A stretch of DNA of 64,000 nucleotides from Cokeromyces recurvatus (taxonomy: Eukaryota; Mucoromycota; Mucoromycetes; Mucorales; Mucoraceae): positions 62,001 through 126,000 of the forward strand of contig NW_026251435.1 in NCBI RefSeq assembly GCF_025118155.1, written 5' to 3'. The notes beneath the pieces are model-generated. The model was not told the DNA's origin, did not search any database, and was given only the letters and a program-made list of their open reading frames with translations. A program made the translations under genes and the position numbers. Within the stretch, counting starts at the first letter, position 1. Each line of letters opens with the position of its first letter. Positions 48,546-60,410 of the stretch are shown here, in pieces.

Positions 48546-50605
48546 GTATATTATTATGCATGTAAATATATCCAAGTGACAAAGACTGTTTATTCTGTAC
48601 AAAAACTTCTTTTTATGTATTATTCCCTTGCAACTAATGTATACTAAATCATAATTATTGCTTTATCTATGAATATATATTTACGATATTATGTAATAAT
48701 TGTTTTTTTTTCTTTCTATGTCATAAGATTTTAATAATGAAAGAAGAAAAAAAAAAGTACAATAATCGATGTGATATATATTCCAAGATAAATCATCATG
48801 AACATTGTTAGAAAAAGATCAATATACTTTATAAAAAAATAGATTCTTTTGGAATAGCAAATGTAGGCTGTCATTTTACAGAAGAAAACCTATATAGTTG
48901 AAACAAACCAATGACACTATTCTTTAAAGATTTAGTAAATGTAATCTGTTACATGTAAAAATATATTTATAGAAAGTAGGTTAAATGCCTTTTATTTATA
49001 AGTGTAAGACTGCCATTTATACAAGAATCAATCCTATATTACAAGCCTTTCGTTCTCGAAAGTAGTATGACTTTGGATAAGCTCTTGGTAAAAAAAAAAG
49101 TAGAGAAAAGTAGAATAATTATAATTAAAAGTTTATTCTTTAATATTATTATTTGTGAATATAATAAAACTAGTAAATATTTTTTTAAGGTCCTTAGACA
49201 ATTAAGTGGACGAATTATCACGAATACAAAGACATGGTAGTTTTTATCTAAAATATAAAAAGCATATAGTTAGTAAAAAATAAAAAAAAATAGATATAAA
49301 GCTGTTATAACTAGTATGACTTATAAAGAAAAGCATTATATTTTCTATATTTTATTATACTTATATATTACGTTTGATAGTTTTTTATACTACTGTTAAA
49401 GCATTTTTTCTATCAATTATCATAGTTTCACTTATAAGATAATAAGAAGCTATAATGGATTCATGACTGTTAGAATGTAATGATTTCATTGCAACAAAAC
49501 AAAGAGAGAGACATAATAAATGACAATAAATGTACTATTATAACAATAGTATTAAAGGAAGTAATCTAAGCATACTATAACATATAGTTTTTATAAATTG
49601 ACCAAATATAGATAATAGAAAATTTGAATGCACAATCCAGCAAGTTCAAATAACAATATTTATGTAAAGTAATAAAGTGAACTTAATTCGTTTAGAAGTA
49701 TCTTGATATGTATTTTTTTATATGTGTAGTAGTCATATAAGCAAGCTTGAAAAAGTTGGACAATGAATCATGTTTGAGCTTTGCTTTAAGATAGAATACG
49801 TGCCAAACTTTCTTTTTACAGTCTTGATATATCAACAATAAAAACCATCATTTAGTCTTCTTGAAGATTAAATTTGTTTATTATATTTCGGGCTAAACTG
49901 TCTGTAAAGGATAAAGTGAATTCAATAAATTACATGTTTTAAATTTCACTTGTAACAGAGGAAATACAATATCATTACGGAACATAGAAGTATACTATAT
50001 AAAAGTAAAGTTTAGTTATTAATTAGATATAAAAACTTTTTTTTTTTTTTGGTTTTGCTTTGCCTTCTTTCAAAGACTTTTCTTATTTATATTTGTTTGG
50101 CGTCACATTCCACTATTGTAGTGTTCTTTTATTTATTTCAACTTGTAATAAAAAGCATACTCTTTCCTTCTTTTAATGTAATATCTTTTCTTGTATTTAT
50201 TTATTAGATTAAAAAAAGGGGGTATAATAGGCACAAGTGATACAACTATATTTAAAATATAAAGAAGGTATTATTAAAGCTTGGCCTAGTAATATTAAGA
50301 AAACATAATTTAGAAATAGAAACAAAGTACTTGTGATATGAGTAGAGGCGAAAAGAAGCATAGATAGACAATGCTTAAAAAAGAATAATATACCCAACTA
50401 CAAATGATATTAAGCTTTGTAAATAATTTAGGGTATATTTTCTGTATGTCAAAAAGGTCAACTCAAGAATACTGTTTTTAACTGCAATCATAGTAATCTA
50501 TTTAATTTACTATTAATGACATGATAATGTCTTTCCTTGTAGAAATATAAACAAGCAAAAAAACAAAAAACAAAATAAAAATGTCTACAGTGAGATATTC
50601 TTTAC
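48546..50605. other. ORF-free core between the inverted repeats
   Basis: About 2.06 kb of unique, very AT-rich DNA. Small frames at 49039-49221 and 50209-50397 have hydrophobic, low-complexity products and no family features. No transposase, no tRNA-like fold and no internal repeat was seen. Confidence 0.7.
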
Positions 50606-51081
50606 GTGCTATTTATACGCGTAATATTTATATTTATATCGTTTTTTTTCATTTATAATAAAATCTGCTATATAAATATATAAATAATAAAAAAATGGGC
50701 CCCATAACGTCGCAGTGTTCCATATACTTATCCCGGAGGTACTCGTAATGTTTATCAATGATGGTTTACATCGTTATTAGAATACATTGGAGAGGTGAGC
50801 ATAATCCAGAAAGAAAGCATACAAAATACTAACTAAGCTATGAAGCCATCCCAAAAAATCACTCATCAGCCCTTTTACAAGCCAACAAATGAAAAAAAAG
50901 GATTATATAAAGAGAAAAAGAAAAGAAAAAAAAAAGCAAGTTTGGGCATGAAAATGACCTCCTTTTATAGTTTTTTTTTTTGATCCGTTATCATATGCTT
51001 TTAACTGTCATAAAAAGGCGTCACAATCTCTGTGATGGATCTAATTGGATAATCTTAATAGCACACTAATCGTTATCATAA
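50606..51081 (-). repeat. Right arm of the long inverted repeat
   Basis: Reverse complement of 48070-48545. It shares features such as the GGGCCCCATAACGTCGCAG stretch (50698 onward) and the TATCCCGGAGGTACTCG segment. It ends at 51081, followed by TA and unrelated DNA. Confidence 0.95.
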
Positions 51082-51083
51082 TA

Positions 51084-52111
51084 AACATAGTAAACAAACG
51101 TGATACCAACAATTACTCCTTAAAAAAAAAATATACACATATCTCTTTTAATTATTATTATTATTCCTTTTGTTTATAGTCTAATTCAGTAAGAATAATA
51201 TATATGTTTATACATTTTTATAATAAGATCTTTAGTCAAGTCAACATTTCAGGGGAAACTTAAAATAAAGGGATAAATATCAAATATGTATAAATATATG
51301 TGTATACCATTTTTTATTAAATATTTACATTTTTACTGTATGGCAGTCTGCTTTTCTTTGTATTTAATCATAATAGAGCTTCTTAGTTAATGCGCTTGAA
51401 AGAGAGAGAGAAAGAAAGACATGCTACTGCATAATTAAAATACTCGTTATATACTCAAGTTACTTGTTGAAGGTGCTTAATTACAATTTTGGCATATCCA
51501 TATATTGTGTAGAATGACTACTTTAATTGTATCATTGTGCACATGTTGTATATGTCAGGAACTAAGCTTTAATTTGTACTACTCTTAATTACTTCCATAG
51601 CGTTGTAACTCATCAAAGTATACCTATTTGAATTTATATATATAAATACTCTTTAATAATAAAAATGAAAGGATAGTTAGAATTGGTTTCAATTAACTAT
51701 CTTTGAATAGTCAGTATTTGATGAATCACTTATAGTCTTTCTCCTATTCCTTTTACTGTGTCTTTATATTTATTGCTGAGGATATATCAATATTCTTATC
51801 ATTAATCATTCTTCATAAATTTACATCAAATAAGCATACCAATACTGATTTACAGAATATCAGACTTGTATAAATCATATGGGCTATCTTCATTGCAATG
51901 TATGTATGCATACAAGAGTGTGTCGTATCATAGGGAGCTCTACTATTAAAGCATATTTGCTCATTGTCCTTACCTTAATCTTTCTTATTTTAATAGTAAG
52001 ATGGATAAAGCAGAGAAACGAATGTATTACGATTGTTTTTTTTTTCCACATAGTTTCCTTAACTCACAAAAAAAAAAAGCAAATACTCCATGTAAGTACA
52101 CAAATAATTTA
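51084..52111. other. Intergenic, nothing recognised
   Basis: AT-rich flank between the inverted-repeat unit and the 3' end of PPIL2. The frame 51879-52115 is rejected: it has no homologue pattern and sits in the neighbour's 3' region. Confidence 0.45.
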
Positions 52112-53356
52112 TTAAAAATTATCAAAATTGCCATATGTCTTTTTAACTTTTTTTGTTGACTCTAATTCACTTTCCACAGGTTCTTTTCTTTTTTTTACTG
52201 TGTTCAAATATTTGCCTACACCGCCTTCACTTTTGGACACACTAGGTCCGAACCATCCCATCTTGTCTTCTTTTTCTCGCTTCCTTCTAGCTTCTTCATC
52301 CTCTTTTTCTGCATTTGCTTCATGAGCAAGTTTCTTTTTTAATCTAGTTTGATACTCCTCAAATGGATCTACAAATACTTGTACTTGTTTCATAATAATT
52401 TCTCTTTCTGGACGGTCTCGTTCATCAACTGGAATTGTTTCTAGAATTTTTAAAACGTCCATACCACCAACAACTTTACCAAAGACTGTATGTTTTCCAT
52501 CTAAATGTGGTGCAGCTGCATATGTTATAAAACTAAGAAAAAAAAATAGGCATAAGATAAGAGTTGATTCGATTATTCTTGTTTTCCCCCCTACTTACAA
52601 TTGTGAACTGTTGGTGTCCTTTCCTTTATTAGCCATACTGAGGATACCACGAGCATTATGTGTTAACGTTGTCTTAATTTCGTCAGGAAAATCTCTTTTC
52701 CAGAATGACTCGCCTCCCCTACCAGTACCTGTAGGATCACCACCTTGAATCTAGACAAATATATTAATATCAATCAACACAGATTTTGTATATATTTATA
52801 CATATACATATCTCTGTATGATATTTACCATAAAGCCCTTAATGTTTCTATGAAATTTAACTCCATCATAATAATTACTTTTAGCAAGTTGAACAAAATT
52901 ATGACATGTACGTGGTACTCTATCACTAAATAATTCCAAGTTGATGTTTCCAAAGTTGGTGACAATTCTTACATAAGATTTTGATTTGATACGTTTATAC
53001 ATGAATTCTTCTTCATCGATTAAGGCTCGCGTCGCTTGGGTATATGCACTCATGGCAGTAGATGTGAACGACTCTGCTGCTTCACCTGTTGTATAATGTG
53101 CTGCATTATAAGGCAAACTCTCTTTCTTTTGGTGAAATGAGACTGGCACTTTATTATCCTTTTTGGACACTTCCTTTGTTTCTTTTGCTGCTAATTCGTC
53201 AAAGACTTTTTTTGTATTGCCCATACCCGCCACATTTATGTTATGCGTTGGTTTTCTTCTTTCAATTTCTTCTGCTACATTAATTACTTTTTTATTCGTT
53301 TTCAAGTAATCAAATTTGGACATGTCTTTGTTTTCTAAATTATGTGGATCCTAACG

Positions 53357-53395
<39 letters not shown>

Positions 53396-53917
53396 TTAAA
53401 CTAATTCTTATTCGAGTGCAGGATTCTTTACCTGAAGCATAATAATGTCCTTTTTGGTAAATGGCTCATCAGTCATCAAATCTTTCCAATGTTTAGTTTT
53501 AATATTTAACTTTTCAATTGTATCATATGCATATACATTGCCTGTTGTTTTGATAGCTGCAATGGCTGTATGATCTGTAAAGACTTTAAAGGTAACTGGG
53601 CAATAATACTCATCTTTGTCGTTTTTGGAAAAGTTGAGCTTGATCAAGTTCTTCATCTCGAGTTTTTCACCAGTAACAGGATTAGTGCCATATTTTTTAA
53701 TGTAAGGGATAATATGTACCAAGTCGAAAATGATACCCTCAGATGTACAAACAGGATGTTCAAATGGTTGAAGTGAAAGTGAACAACAATAAAACGGTAA
53801 GCGTTTGAAGCCTTCTGAAGTCCTCTTCCCAGTAATACCTGAGGCAGCTGAATGTTGTCCAACTTCTCCACTCCATTCAGAATGTGTAATATATAATTTA
53901 TCTGTCCATTTACCCAT
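52112..53917 (-). CDS. PPIL2: U-box cyclophilin, PPIL2 type (spliceosome-linked prolyl isomerase)
   Basis: Four exons (53917-53432, 53350-52829, 52750-52599, 52532-52112) give 526 aa. The N-terminus [16 protein letters not shown] and the double U-box ([21 protein letters not shown], then [25 protein letters not shown]) are diagnostic of PPIL2. A linker leads to the cyclophilin domain: [13 protein letters not shown], the catalytic-loop element [43 protein letters not shown] and [12 protein letters not shown]. The isomerase tryptophan position is a histidine/tyrosine-like HLDGKH here, as in many PPIL2 members. Human PPIL2 is a nuclear U-box ubiquitin ligase of the spliceosome, about 520 aa, so this is full length. 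Lysine-rich C-terminus. Divergent from the DDHD gene. Confidence 0.95.
53357..53393 (-). repeat. T37 (coding strand) in PPIL2 intron 1
   Basis: Coding-strand T tract ending 6 bases before the acceptor of exon 2, in the same place as those in the kinesin introns. Confidence 0.9.
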
Positions 53918-54143
53918 TTTTTTTTTTTAATTAAATAAAAAAAATAAATAAAGAGGATAGTCTATTTGGACAAATTACTGCAGACTTTTTTTTTTTTTTT
54001 AACGGCGAACGTGACTTTCAGTTCATTATGAACAAGTTACTATATTTTCAAAACTATTATTAAAAAAAAAATAGAATATATGAAACAAGTGTCTATTTTT
54101 TTTTTTTTTTTTTTGCCTTTTTTTTTTTTCATTCATATATACC
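53918..54143. promoter_or_regulatory. Divergent promoter (PPIL2 / DDHD phospholipase)
   Basis: 226 bp between start codons, with four T or A runs of 9-19 bases. No specific factor site was recognised. Confidence 0.55.
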
Positions 54144-56969
54144 ATGTTGGAACCAGACTCAAAACAAAAAGACATGACGACACAAAGGCGTCGACCACTT
54201 AGCTTGATACCCGATCTAGATGTTCCTCCATTAATACCTCGATGGTAAACTAAAAAAAAAAAAAGGCATAAAAATCTCTTCTCAAAAGAAAAAAATACAC
54301 ATTAACATGCTTAAAGGTTTCATGCTATTGATAATCCAATTATAGATCGCACTTCTATAAGAAGAGCAAAAAGTTCTTCAACCCTTAATAAACTATCACC
54401 GAAAAGCCCTTCTAAAGTATCTCCTAGTAAATGGGTACCTTTTTCTAAACGTGACTCCGAAGCACTTGAAAAAGCTTATCAGGTACGTCAGTTTTGAAAA
54501 TATATATATGTATATATGTATATATATATATATATATACTAATTTATACATAGAATAACGATGTTAGGGCAAAAGTATCTGTAAATGAAGACCATTTGTT
54601 TGAAGTAGATATCACTCAAAGAACAATTAGTCCTATTTATTGGGAAGGACCAACTTATGAAGTACGTAGAGCAACATGGTTTATGCTGACAGATGGTTGG
54701 GTACCATGTGAAGAAAACATTGCAGAACAAATAGAATTAGGCTATTATAAATTTAAGCCTTACAGGCCAAATGTAAATAATACTGAGGATTCCGTAGCAG
54801 CAGAAGAAACAAAATTAGAGATATCATTATCAAAGCAGTCTGTGGATGTACATTGGAACCTGTTGGGCCCTTACTTGGGTCAATATATCGTGTACACGGG
54901 TGAGAATACTGCTTGGCTATTATCTAATAGTACAAGTAGTAAACTAGCTAAAAGTATTATTAAACGATTAACGAACAAACATAACTTGGGCGGTATTCGA
55001 CTTGTTCGTGGATATCCTGCCGTAGAAGAATTAACCAAGAAATCAAAGATATCAACAAAATCAAATACATCTACAAATGCTCCATTAGATGAAGAAAACA
55101 GCAGTAGTAACTATTCCTCTGATGAAGAAATAAATACAACAAAAGAGGAAGAAGAACAGGAAATAGAAAAGAATGAAGCAATGGATTATGATAATGAAAA
55201 TAGTGAAGAAGAAGTAAGAAATATAGACCATCTTATATTTGTCATTCATGGGTAAAAAAGCATATACACCTTATATAAAAAAAAAATTAGCTAATTATTA
55301 TACATATATTACCAAAATAGCATTGGTCAAAAAATGTCTGAAAGAACGGGACAAACCTTTGTACACGGTAGTTGTATAATGTTATTTATTGTCATGTATT
55401 TGTACTAATGGCTTTATGATAGATGTTAATATAATGAGAAAAACGATAAAGTTAGCTTATAATTCAGCAATAGTTACAACTTCAACTCCTAATAAACCAA
55501 ATGGAATACAAATTTTACCAATTATGTGGAGGCAAGATATTAAATTTGGTATGGCTGCAGATGATGAAGGTTATGAAGCTGATCTTGGTACTATGGGTGT
55601 AGATGATGGTTGTCCTACTTTAGATGAATTAACTTTAGAAGGTGTACCAAATATAAGAACAGTTATTTCTGATGTCTTGATGGATGTTCCACTGTATATG
55701 ACACCACGTTATCGTGAGCTTATGACACAAATTATTGCAAAAGAACTTAACCGAGTTTATTACTTGTTCTGTATGAGGAATCCTGAGTTCGCAGAAAAAG
55801 GCAAAGTTTCGATATTTGGACATTCGCTTGGGGTAAAATGATTTATATACGTTATGTTAAAACAAAAAAAAAAATACTGATTTCTGTTTCCAGTCTTTAC
55901 TTGCCTTTGATGTATTAACATTACAGCCTGTTACACTACCTGATCAACATGTAGATAAAAAAATACCAGATAAAAAATTACCTCCTCCTCTTTTATTTCC
56001 AGTGCAAAATTTCTTTGCAGCAGGCTCCCCATTAGGTGTAATTCTATTATTACGTGGCTTTAAAATTGCTTCACGTAAATCACTTTCGGATGTCAATAAT
56101 GTACTCTCGGATATTAAATCACCTTCACCTACTTCAATTAATTTCTGCTATCCAGCCGTAGAAAATTTATATAATATCTTTCATAAAGTAAATTCCATAT
56201 TATTCTAATATGTATATATGTATATTTACTTGACCTTTTTTTTTTTTTTTACTAGTCTGATCCTGTTGCTTATCGACTTGAACCTTTGATTGCTCGTCAT
56301 TATAGTTCAAAATTAAAACCCGAGTATATCCCTTATATGAAAGGTGGGTTAAAAGGCGTCATTGACGCTAGTTTTAATGTTGGCTCGGGTATTGCTAATC
56401 GTGCAGGAGCCATGTATGAATCAATCAAGATGGGATTAACTGCTAATTTATTTATGCGTGGTTTGGGCCTTTCTCGACAGCAAATCTATGAAGATATACA
56501 TCCAAAAACTTCTGATACTATTTCAGAAGAGAAAGATACCAGTAGTCAACTTACTCGTGTCAGGTCTAATAGTGATCCTACACGATTTGAATCTTTATCT
56601 AATGATAAAACTCAACTATTTAAACGTACAACTCAAACTGATAAAATATCAATTAACTCAAATGGCAAATCTACATCAGGGAAGACATTGCCCTCACCAT
56701 TAATGACACCTAACGACACATATTCTCAAGGAGCGCGAAAATTGAAAATGCTTAATGTCACCGGACGTGTAGATTATTGTCTGAAAGAAGGATTACTAGA
56801 GAACCCTTATTTAAGTGCATTCAGTGCACATATGCAATATTGGCAGGTAAATCTTTTATGATTTTATGTTATTTTTTTGTATTTATTATATGCCTTCTAA
56901 AACATATATTTATAGGATATAGATGTAGCAGCATTCCTTATTAGACAAATATATAATGATAATGAATAA
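54144..56969 (+). CDS. DDHD-domain phospholipase A1 (PA-PLA1 family)
   Basis: Eight exons (54144-54244, 54317-54482, 54554-55251, 55321-55367, 55423-55832, 55894-56187, 56256-56846, 56916-56969) give 786 aa. A WWE-like N-terminal part (KWVPFSKRDSEALEKAYQ and VRRATWFMLTDGWVPC) precedes an acidic linker. The lipase core has the oxyanion HGIG motif (about 321-324, split by an intron) and the nucleophile GHSLGS (Ser about 472). The DDHD domain follows: FFAAGSPLGVILLLRG, FCYPAVENLYNIFHKSDPVAY, RLEPLIARHYSSKLKP and the end GRVDYCLKEGLLENPY with HMQYWQDIDVAAFLIRQIY. All catalytic elements look intact. Such enzymes hydrolyse phosphatidic acid and related lipids at ER/Golgi or mitochondrial membranes. 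A Ser/Thr-rich insert lies inside the DDHD region. Confidence 0.94.
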
Positions 56970-57023
56970 AGGAAAAAAAAACATACACACACACACATAC
57001 ATTCATTTATTTACAAGGCCTAC

Positions 57024-57024
<1 letters not shown>

Positions 57025-57057
<33 letters not shown>
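57025..57057. repeat. A33 homopolymer between convergent genes
   Basis: Fills about a third of the 92-bp gap between the stops of the DDHD gene and the GH27 gene. Confidence 0.95.
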
Positions 57058-57059
<2 letters not shown>

Positions 57060-57061
57060 TA

Positions 57062-58676
57062 TTATGCAGGTTTAACAAGTAGAGTTTGACTTTGACCAGG
57101 ACGTAAGACAATGCTATATTTATCATCATATACACCTAAATTCTCCCCAGTCCAAACATCTTTTAATTCTGCTCGTCTTAAGCCAATATTTACAAAATTG
57201 AGTGTGACCTCATGACTTAGTCCAAGCATAAAAATGTATGTATGTGCATTGATCAAACAAACATAAATACGACCGTCCTTTAATTTCTTCCACCAGACTT
57301 GCTTACGATTTAACCATACATTACCAGAACCAATTGGTCTTGCCATGATACCACTTTGATGAATCTCTAATATTTCCTTATGATTATACCATCTAAGATA
57401 TTTATCAGGGATTTGTCGAGGATCAGAACCTATGCAAAAGACAGAAGAGACGATGGCCCAAAAACTAATACAGGTTTGCCGTACATCATCATTGTCTAAG
57501 CCATCGATACATTTACCGTTCACCGTCATACCGACCAAGACAACATCTAGATCAATATAGAATCCATAATCGCTTCCCACTACGCAAGTATCAGCCCATT
57601 TTTCGCATGGTGTTATACGTTGCATAATACGATGTGAGGATGTCATGGTCTTGGTTGAATAAGATTCAATGTCAACATAGATTCGTGCACCATTTGATAT
57701 TTGAGCCCATTCGTCTGCATAAGTTACATCAATTTGCCATGATATTTCAAGCCAAATGTTGTATCGTTTAAATGCTTTATACAACATTTGAGTACAAGCA
57801 CGATTATCAGGTCCTGAAAAAGGGTAATATTCACTTCCACCACCAGGACCCACTGCATCTAGTTTAACAAATGAGATACCCCACTCATGGAAAAGATCAG
57901 CTATTGAATCATAGTATCTTTGAACGAGATCATTGTGTTCGTCTGGCATATAAGTAGTACCTTTGAACCCACATCCTTCTTTACGTGAAGGTACAAGTTC
58001 ATCTAATGTATGCATTGTTCCTTTAATTCGTTTTTTGTTGTCAGCCGCGTCCTGACGAACACCAGGAAGTATATAAAGACCAAGTTTGTGTCCATTCTTT
58101 TTTAAATGATCAGCAATGGGTCGCAAACCATTAGGGAAGACATCTTTTCGAACTGTCCATCGACCAAATTCATCACATGAATTACACCTAAAAACGACAT
58201 ACATTCTCATTGAGTGAAACTATTTAAAAAAAAAAGGTTGACTTTTCTCTTTGTTTTACCATCCAGAATCTATATTTATATATTCATAAGCTGGCATCTT
58301 GACTTTCATCGCATCAGAAATGTCTTTAATTTGTTGTTCATTAAACCTTCAAAATTAATAATATTATAAAAAAAAACCCAGTAAACTTTGACAGCTAATG
58401 AAACAGCTTACCAGGGCTTAATATGCTTTCCACCATAACCTGGCACATCATCTAATAATTGTGAAGACCATGTCGAGAAACCAAGTGCTGGCTTTCTTGC
58501 AAATTCGGGAACTCTAATCATTTATGCAAATGAGTACATATTTATATATATTATTGATAATTAGAGCAGACTTACTCATTAATGTTTGAAGGCTTTTTTT
58601 CAACAGTGAAAGATGTTATGGTATAGTTATTACTATTATAATTATTATAATTATTATTACTTCTTGATACCTTCAT
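57062..58676 (-). CDS. GH27-family alpha-galactosidase-like glycosidase
   Basis: Four exons (58676-58576, 58513-58412, 58346-58260, 58187-57062) give 471 aa. GH27/melibiase motifs: PALGFSTWSSQL at the domain start, YEYINIDSGWC, the GRW...FPNGLRPIADHLKKNGHKLGLYI block, and the nucleophile strand ISFVKLDAVG (Asp about 207, where classic enzymes have YLKYD). A later GFYIDLDVVLVG corresponds to the G-x-W-x-DPDML segment in degenerate form. The C-terminal beta-sandwich is present (VWTGENLGVYDDKYSIVL). It therefore belongs to a diverged GH27 group, and substrate is uncertain. Unusually there is no signal peptide: the N-terminus is an Asn/Tyr-rich stretch, so it may be cytosolic, or a signal exon lies further upstream. 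Confidence 0.85.
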
Positions 58677-60410
58677 AATTGTTAAATGAAAATAAAAAAA
58701 TGAAAAAAAAAAAATAAAATAAAAAAATAAAAAAATAAAAAAAATAAAGGAAAATTAAAATTTATTTCAAGGAATAATGAAATTCATTTTTTTTTTAAGC
58801 TTAACCAAATGAGGTAGATTATTATCATAAACCAACAGTTAATTTAGAAGAAGAAGAAGAATGATTACATGATGGAATTTAGTTGTACGACCCTAATGTC
58901 ATATTTTGAAAATACAAATACAAATCATTTGCATAAAAATAATTACTTTGTGCAGCAAAATTGTATTCATTAATGAATCTCTCTTCTCCTGACAAAGTCC
59001 AGTAATAGAAGGAAGGACTTTTGTTTCTTTTCTTTTTTTTTCCCTGAATAATCAATATACATGCATTTTAGCAATGTTAACTACTCCATAATAAGCATAA
59101 AAAGAATGATAAGCAATATCCTTTATTTGTGGTTATATCCCAATATCTACTAAACGCAATCAACTATGCAAATGTGCAATTTCTTTTTATCTAGATTCTT
59201 CTTCTCACTTATTATCTAAAAAGGAATTGTATGAAAAAAAAAATGGCCTATTAATCTAGATATGATGTTCTTGCTAGTATTTTGTACAAAATCAGAAAAA
59301 TACTAGTGATGATAGATCTCCGCTTTTGAAACTTTTCTTTTTTTTCCCATACATACCACCCCTTATACAAACACCATAAATGCTACCTTCTCTCAAAGCA
59401 GTTAGTTTACTTTTTTGAACTATCAATTAGAAAGATGTATGTTGACCACATATTTTGTAGTTTCTCGTCAGTTTTAGTTATAGATAAAATCTGGTTTTTT
59501 GGATAGAGAATAATAGAAAAAAAAAACCTGTTAACTTATTTGTTATCCTGTATAGCTTATAACTGCTTATTTCATGATGGATGTCTGTAATATAAGTAGC
59601 AGTATACACCTTTTTTTTTTCTTCAATAAATATGAACTCTATAACGGTAATATGAGTATATCTAATCAGATCTGTATTGCATATATATGTGTTAAACACT
59701 AGCATTTATATTCTTGAATTATATCCTGTTTCATTCAAATTAAAAGGGAAAAATATATATTTTGTATACTATCATTCCTATCTTATCATCACAAGACTAT
59801 ATTTCCCTGTATTTATAGTATATTCTTATTCTAAATTTTATAATAGAAACAACTCTAAATGACCGAGTAAAGTTGTTTTATTACTCAGCTAAAAGCTTCA
59901 AGAAAGAAGGAATCTCAAATCACTCAAATTTACCTTCCAAATACGGTCCTGTACATTAACATATATTAATATTGTATTCCTCAAAAAGCTTTCTATCCAT
60001 TTTTTTTTTTTGGTTTGTCTTGTTGAATTAATATTAGTTTGTTGGTTATCTTATTAGCAATAGTAGAACCTTCACTATTTTCCAGTACAATAGATATCAT
60101 AAGTGTAGACGCAAGTCCTAGGACATTTATTATTATGCAATCTTTATATATGTATATCTATACACGTATTTATTATACTAATGATCCATATGAGTTGCAG
60201 CATATGTCTTTCACCATATTTTATGAATGAGTTTGACTTATTCATCATGAATGTAATGTTGATTTGGATGCTGTTGTTCATTGTAAGTAAAAATTATCAA
60301 GGAACAAAAGAAAAAAAAGGGTTATGCTTATGTGCAACAGTCACAGCTATCTTCAAATTTATAGCTTTTTTTTAAAAATTACATGAATCTTTTTTCTTTG
60401 TTTATTTATT
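58677..60410. other. Intergenic region upstream of GH27 and Prp4
   Basis: 1.7 kb without a supported gene. It contains an A-rich microsatellite (AAAAT type) near 58690-58750. Open frames 59478-59705 and 60039-60375 are rejected on composition. Confidence 0.5.

Larger units (their letters stand above)
48068..51083. mobile_element. 3.0-kb inverted-repeat unit flanked by TA (non-autonomous element or other structure)
   Basis: The two arms are near-identical and end in TTATGATAACG / CGTTATCATAA. Both ends are bordered by TA (48068-48069 and 51082-51083), the target-site duplication typical of Tc1/mariner-type elements; because TA is its own complement, it could equally be the last pair of the repeat. 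With long arms and no coding core it resembles a foldback or non-autonomous DNA transposon. The arms are unusually long for that, and other explanations are considered in the findings. Confidence 0.55.

Noticed and set aside
48070..51081. LTR retrotransposon
   Set aside because: The repeats are inverted, not direct, and there is no reverse transcriptase, integrase or primer-binding site.
51879..52115. 78-codon frame next to PPIL2
   Set aside because: Only a single hydrophobic stretch from AT-rich DNA, ending over the PPIL2 stop on the opposite strand.
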